A DNA stretch of 8,784 nucleotides from Candidatus Moraniibacteriota bacterium. Lineage in GTDB: Bacteria; Patescibacteriota; Minisyncoccia; Moranbacterales; GCA-2747515. Both the position numbers and the translations under genes were made by a program. The number at the start of each line of letters is the position of its first letter. Within the stretch, counting starts at the first letter, position 1. The stretch lies in assembly GCA_027039165.1 (NCBI GenBank), contig JALWEZ010000174.1, positions 1 to 8,784 on the forward strand, given 5' to 3'. Shown piece after piece: positions 6,523 to 8,784 of the stretch. The notes under the pieces are model-generated. The model was not told the DNA's origin. It searched no databases and was given only the letters and a program-made list of their open reading frames with translations.

Positions 6523-7233
6523 ATGTCAAATATCGTTCTTCCAAAAGAAGTTAAATATACACAAAAAGATAAATATGAAGGAACTGTTGAAATACTAGGA
6601 TGTTATCCTGGATATGGTACAACACTTGGAAATTCTCTTCGTAGAGTATTGCTATCATCTCTGAGTGGTTTTGCAGTTACATCTATAAAAATAAAGGGTA
6701 CAACTCATGAATTTGCAGTTATAGATGGGATAAAAGAGGATGTTGTTCAAATAGTGTTAAACATGAAAAAATTAAAACTGCGCCTCTTCACAGATGAACC
6801 AGTAACATTGCAACTCAAAAAGAAAGGTGAAGGTGTGGTAACTACAGCAGATATTGAACCTGATTCAAATGTTGAAATTATTGATTCTACTCAAGAAATT
6901 GCGACAATCACTGATAATAAAGTAGAATTTGAGATGAGTATGGTTGTAGAAAAAGGAATGGGTTATGTACCTATAGATCAACAAAATAGAGAGAATATTG
7001 AATTAGGAGCTATAGCTATAGATGCTGTATATACACCTATGAAACGCGTGAACTTTGATGTTGAAAATATGCGAGTTGGTAAACAAACAGATTATGAAAA
7101 AGTTTTATTACATATATTAACCGATGGAACCATATCCCCAGAAGATGCTTTTTATAATGCTGTTGATATCTTAGCTAATCAATTTAATGCTTTAAAAAGA
7201 GTTACTGAGAATTCGGAAAAAGCTAGTGAATAG
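6523..7233 (+). CDS. rpoA: RNA polymerase alpha subunit lacking the C-terminal domain
   Basis: This 236-residue protein corresponds to the alpha N-terminal domain, which dimerises and scaffolds beta and beta-prime. The dimerisation block is clear: GYGTTLGNSLRRVLLSSLSG at 30-49, DGIKEDVVQIVLNMK at 68-82, GMGYVP at 145-150, and TDYEKVLLHILTDGTISPED at 189-208. Alpha is normally about 310-330 residues, with a flexible linker and a roughly 70-residue C-terminal domain that binds UP elements and activators. Here the protein stops at KRVTENSEKASE with a TAG, and rplQ begins 28 nt later, so there is no room for a frameshifted remnant of that domain. The core is intact, so this is a genuinely short alpha rather than a broken gene. 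The ATG at 6523 fits the family start and has no Shine-Dalgarno site. Confidence 0.96.
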   Translation: MSNIVLPKEVKYTQKDKYEGTVEILGCYPGYGTTLGNSLRRVLLSSLSGFAVTSIKIKGTTHEFAVIDGIKEDVVQIVLNMKKLKLRLFTDEPVTLQLKKKGEGVVTTADIEPDSNVEIIDSTQEIATITDNKVEFEMSMVVEKGMGYVPIDQQNRENIELGAIAIDAVYTPMKRVNFDVENMRVGKQTDYEKVLLHILTDGTISPEDAFYNAVDILANQFNALKRVTENSEKASE

Positions 7234-7261
7234 TTAATTTATAGAATTAATCAAAAAAATT

Positions 7262-7660
7262 ATGAAACACAGAAAAACGGGGCGACAATTTGGACGAGTA
7301 CGCTCACAAAGAAATGCTTTAATTAAAACTATGCTTGGTAGTTTGATAATCTATGAAAGAATAGAAACTACTGAAGCAAAAGCTAAAGAATTGAAATCTG
7401 CTATTGATAAGTTATTTACTTTAGTTTTACGTACAGTGGATTCTGAAAATTCTAAGATGGAAGCTTATAGAAAATTGGAGGGAAAATTGCCAGTTAAGGC
7501 GATTAAAAAATTAAGAGATGAATTAGTTCCGCGTGCAGGTAAGCGTGTGAGTGGATTTTCTCGTGTTGTGAAACTTGCTCCCAGAAAAAGCGATGGAGCA
7601 CGAATAGCAATAATTGAACTTGTGGATAAAAAGAGTTCAGATGAATTAGTGAAGAACTAG
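7262..7660 (+). CDS. rplQ: 50S ribosomal protein L17 (bL17)
   Basis: This 132-residue protein is L17, which binds 23S rRNA near the exit of the peptide tunnel. The family start MKHRKTGRQFGRVRSQRNAL is unmistakable, followed by LIIYERIETTEAKAKELK (28-45) with the conserved region that anchors the fold. The C-terminal block RAGKRVSGFSRVVKLAPRKS (91-110) and GARIAIIEL (112-120) are the usual last strands. Length is close to that of E. coli (127). Arginine 8, in a conserved position, is encoded by CGA, which argues against reassignment of that codon. It lies directly after rpoA, as in most bacteria, and ends in TAG. Confidence 0.97.
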   Translation: MKHRKTGRQFGRVRSQRNALIKTMLGSLIIYERIETTEAKAKELKSAIDKLFTLVLRTVDSENSKMEAYRKLEGKLPVKAIKKLRDELVPRAGKRVSGFSRVVKLAPRKSDGARIAIIELVDKKSSDELVKN

Positions 7661-7694
7661 TTTTGCTAAATATAATTATTATTTATAGAATTTC

Positions 7695-8084
7695 ATGGAA
7701 CAAAAAACAATTCTTTTTGATGCAGATGGAAAAGTGTTAGGACGCTTATCATCAGAAATAGCACAGGTTCTTAGTGGTAAGGATCGTGTAGATTATGCTC
7801 CAAATGTTGATAATGGAGCTAGAGTAGTAGTTATAAACTCTGATAAAGTAGTTTTAACGGGTGCAAAAGAAAAAGATAAAAAATATTATCATCACACTGG
7901 ATATAGTGGGGGTATAAAGGAAATTAACGTAAGTGATCAAAGAAAAAAGGATTCAACTTGGATTATAGAACATGCTGTAAAAGGTATGCTTCCTAGTAAT
8001 AAGCTTGCAAAAGTTATGATGACACATTTACATGTGTTTGCAGATGATAATCATAAATATGTAATTAATGAAGAAAGGAAATAG
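7695..8084 (+). CDS. rplM: 50S ribosomal protein L13 (uL13)
   Basis: This 129-residue protein is L13, an early-assembling large-subunit protein. It shows the family features DADGKVLGRLSSEIAQVLSG (9-28), YAPNVDNGARVVVINSDKV (34-52), the signature DKKYYHHTGYSGGIKE (61-76) and VKGMLPSNKLAK (95-106). It ends LHVFADDNHKYVINEERK, shorter than the 142 residues of E. coli. The glycine following the conserved L-VFAD segment is replaced by Asp in this protein, a minor deviation. Its linkage to rpsI is near-universal, and its attachment to the end of the rpoA-rplQ cluster follows the Gram-positive-like and Candidate Phyla order rather than that of E. coli. The 34-nt gap before it is the largest in the operon. 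Confidence 0.96.
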   Translation: MEQKTILFDADGKVLGRLSSEIAQVLSGKDRVDYAPNVDNGARVVVINSDKVVLTGAKEKDKKYYHHTGYSGGIKEINVSDQRKKDSTWIIEHAVKGMLPSNKLAKVMMTHLHVFADDNHKYVINEERK

Positions 8085-8096
8085 ATTTAAAATAAT

Positions 8097-8594
8097 ATGG
8101 CTACAATAAAAACAACAAAAAAAGCGGCGAAAAAGACAGTAGTCGCATCAAAAGCTGAAGCGAAAAAAGTTAAAGGTTTTAAGGTTCCTTTTGAGGGAAA
8201 ATATGTTTATGCAGTTGGTAGAAGAAAGACCGCGGTTGCTCAAGTGAGAATTTATAATAAAGATAAAGCAACTGATAAGGATTATATAGTAAATGGAAAA
8301 GTTATGAATGAATATTTTCCAACTTCGCATGAATGGGATTTTTTCAAAGAACCTATAATACTTACAGGTTCAGAAGGAAAGATTGCTGTTTCAGTATTAG
8401 TAAAAGGAGGAGGACTTTCTGGTCAAGCTCAGGCTATAAGACTTGGTATTGCTAGAGCTCTTACAAAAATAGATGAAGACTTGAGACCGATTCTTAAATC
8501 CAGTGGACTACTTACAAGAGATTCAAGAGTTGTTGAACGTAAGAAACCAGGACTTAGGAAAGCACGTAGGCGACCACAATGGAGTAAAAGGTAA
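8097..8594 (+). CDS. rpsI: 30S ribosomal protein S9 (uS9) with basic N-terminal extension
   Basis: This 165-residue protein is S9, located in the 30S head, with its C-terminal tail reaching the P-site tRNA. The core starts at YAVGRRKTAVAQVRIY (38-53) and continues through KGGGLSGQAQAIRLGIARAL (103-122) and LLTRDSRVVERKKPGLRKAR (138-157). The functional end SKR (163-165) is present. The residue before SKR is Trp (RRPQWSKR), where Phe is the usual residue. About 35 residues before the core form an Ala/Lys-rich tail (MATIKTTKKAAKKTVVASKA) absent from the 130-residue E. coli protein. There is no internal Met before the core, so the long form is the best call. It follows rplM by 12 nt and is the last gene before the terminator. 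Confidence 0.97.
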   Translation: MATIKTTKKAAKKTVVASKAEAKKVKGFKVPFEGKYVYAVGRRKTAVAQVRIYNKDKATDKDYIVNGKVMNEYFPTSHEWDFFKEPIILTGSEGKIAVSVLVKGGGLSGQAQAIRLGIARALTKIDEDLRPILKSSGLLTRDSRVVERKKPGLRKARRRPQWSKR

Positions 8595-8607
8595 AATTTA
8601 TTATATG

Positions 8608-8641
8608 AAAACACATTTCTTCGAAGATGATGTGTTTTTTT
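8608..8641 (+). terminator. intrinsic terminator of the infA-rpsI operon
   Basis: AAAACACAT (8608-8616) pairs with ATGTGTTTT (8630-8638), giving a 9-bp stem. Within the loop, TCT and AGA can pair around TCGA to extend the hairpin. The right arm runs into seven consecutive T (8635-8641). It starts 13 nt after the rpsI stop codon, exactly where the end of the operon transcript is expected. The A-run of the left arm and T-run of the right also make it potentially functional in both directions, though no gene converges on it here. Confidence 0.85.
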
Positions 8642-8649
8642 AAAAAATC

Positions 8650-8784
8650 ATGAAATTATTTTGTAACATCGCACTAATTACCGTGCTCACCATTTATGTA
8701 ATCCTGGATAGATACGATTTTGGAGCTGAAGTTATGTATCTGTTTTTTGCAAAAAAAGAAAAAGATAAAAAAGCCATTATGAAT
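8650..8784 (+). CDS. 5' part of a gene for a membrane-anchored or exported protein (truncated by window)
   Basis: The frame is open from ATG at 8650 to the last base, 45 residues, with no stop. The first residues are MK followed by a hydrophobic stretch (LFCNIALITVLTIYVIL, 3-19), consistent with an uncleaved signal anchor or a first transmembrane helix. Then comes DRYDFGAEVMYLFFAKKEKD and a lysine-rich segment. No signal-peptidase site is evident. The family cannot be recognised from this fragment. The start lies only 8 nt after the T-run of the operon terminator, with an A/T-rich leader like the other genes. A later start at Met29 would remove the hydrophobic segment and is less likely. No separate promoter is visible, so transcription probably depends on read-through. 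Confidence 0.6.
   Translation, partial: MKLFCNIALITVLTIYVILDRYDFGAEVMYLFFAKKEKDKKAIMN

Noticed and set aside
7200..7261. Frameshift hiding the missing alpha C-terminal domain
   Set aside because: Only 28 bp separate the rpoA stop from rplQ, far too little for a domain of about 70 residues in any frame.
7671..7676. TATAAT between rplQ and rplM as a promoter
   Set aside because: No -35 box lies at suitable spacing (the bases there are the end of rplQ). The gap is only 34 nt, in line with the rest of the operon.
77..8594. UGA-to-glycine or tryptophan recoding, or CGA/CGG reassignment
   Set aside because: All genes read through to full family length without any in-frame TGA. Conserved arginines are encoded by CGA (L17 R8) and CGG (S4 R103, and the Snf2 MLRRLKTDK motif), so these codons mean Arg.
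8605..8643. 12-codon reading frame MKTHFFEDDVFF after rpsI
   Set aside because: It lies entirely on the terminator hairpin, and its codons are explained by the inverted repeat.
1..8784. Mobile element, CRISPR array or phage genes
   Set aside because: No transposase, integrase, terminal inverted repeat pair or regularly spaced repeat was found. The only repeats are short palindromes in the 4033-4201 gap.

Overview
The window is AT-rich DNA (roughly 30% GC) with every supportable gene on the + strand. It most resembles a bacterium of the Candidate Phyla Radiation (Patescibacteria). That placement is inferred from small compact genes, a single uninterrupted infA-rpmJ-rpsM-rpsK-rpsD-rpoA-rplQ-rplM-rpsI cluster, no Shine-Dalgarno motif before any gene, and an RNA polymerase alpha subunit that has lost its C-terminal domain. 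No 16S gene or lineage-specific marker is present, so the phylum is only a moderate-confidence guess. The genetic code reads as standard inside the genes: no in-frame TGA is needed, and CGA and CGG fall at conserved arginine positions. However, none of the twelve visible stop codons is TGA (seven TAA, five TAG).

Layout. Positions 1-4032 hold the 3' end of an unidentified gene, an overlapping small P-loop nucleotide kinase-like gene, and a 1135-residue SWIM zinc-finger Snf2-family ATPase, spaced like one transcription unit. Positions 4033-4580 are a 548-bp gap. Its first part contains three palindromes and a DnaA-box-like sequence. Its second part carries a textbook TTGACA-16-TATAAT promoter at 4409-4436, followed by an approximately 140-nt leader that can form a long-range hairpin followed by seven T. 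Positions 4581-8594 are the nine-gene translation/transcription operon, with gaps of 12-34 nt and no overlaps. It ends in an intrinsic terminator at 8608-8641. A new gene with an N-terminal membrane segment starts only 8 nt after the terminator's T-run and leaves the window at 8784.

The operon supplies initiation factor IF-1, two large-subunit proteins beside RpoA (L36, L17), L13, the small-subunit proteins S13, S11, S4 and S9, and the RNA polymerase alpha scaffold, so it couples ribosome and polymerase supply. The most notable points are the CTD-less alpha paired with a near-perfect core promoter, the total absence of Shine-Dalgarno sites, the stop-codon bias, and the structured leader before infA. 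No mobile element, CRISPR array, tRNA or rRNA was seen.
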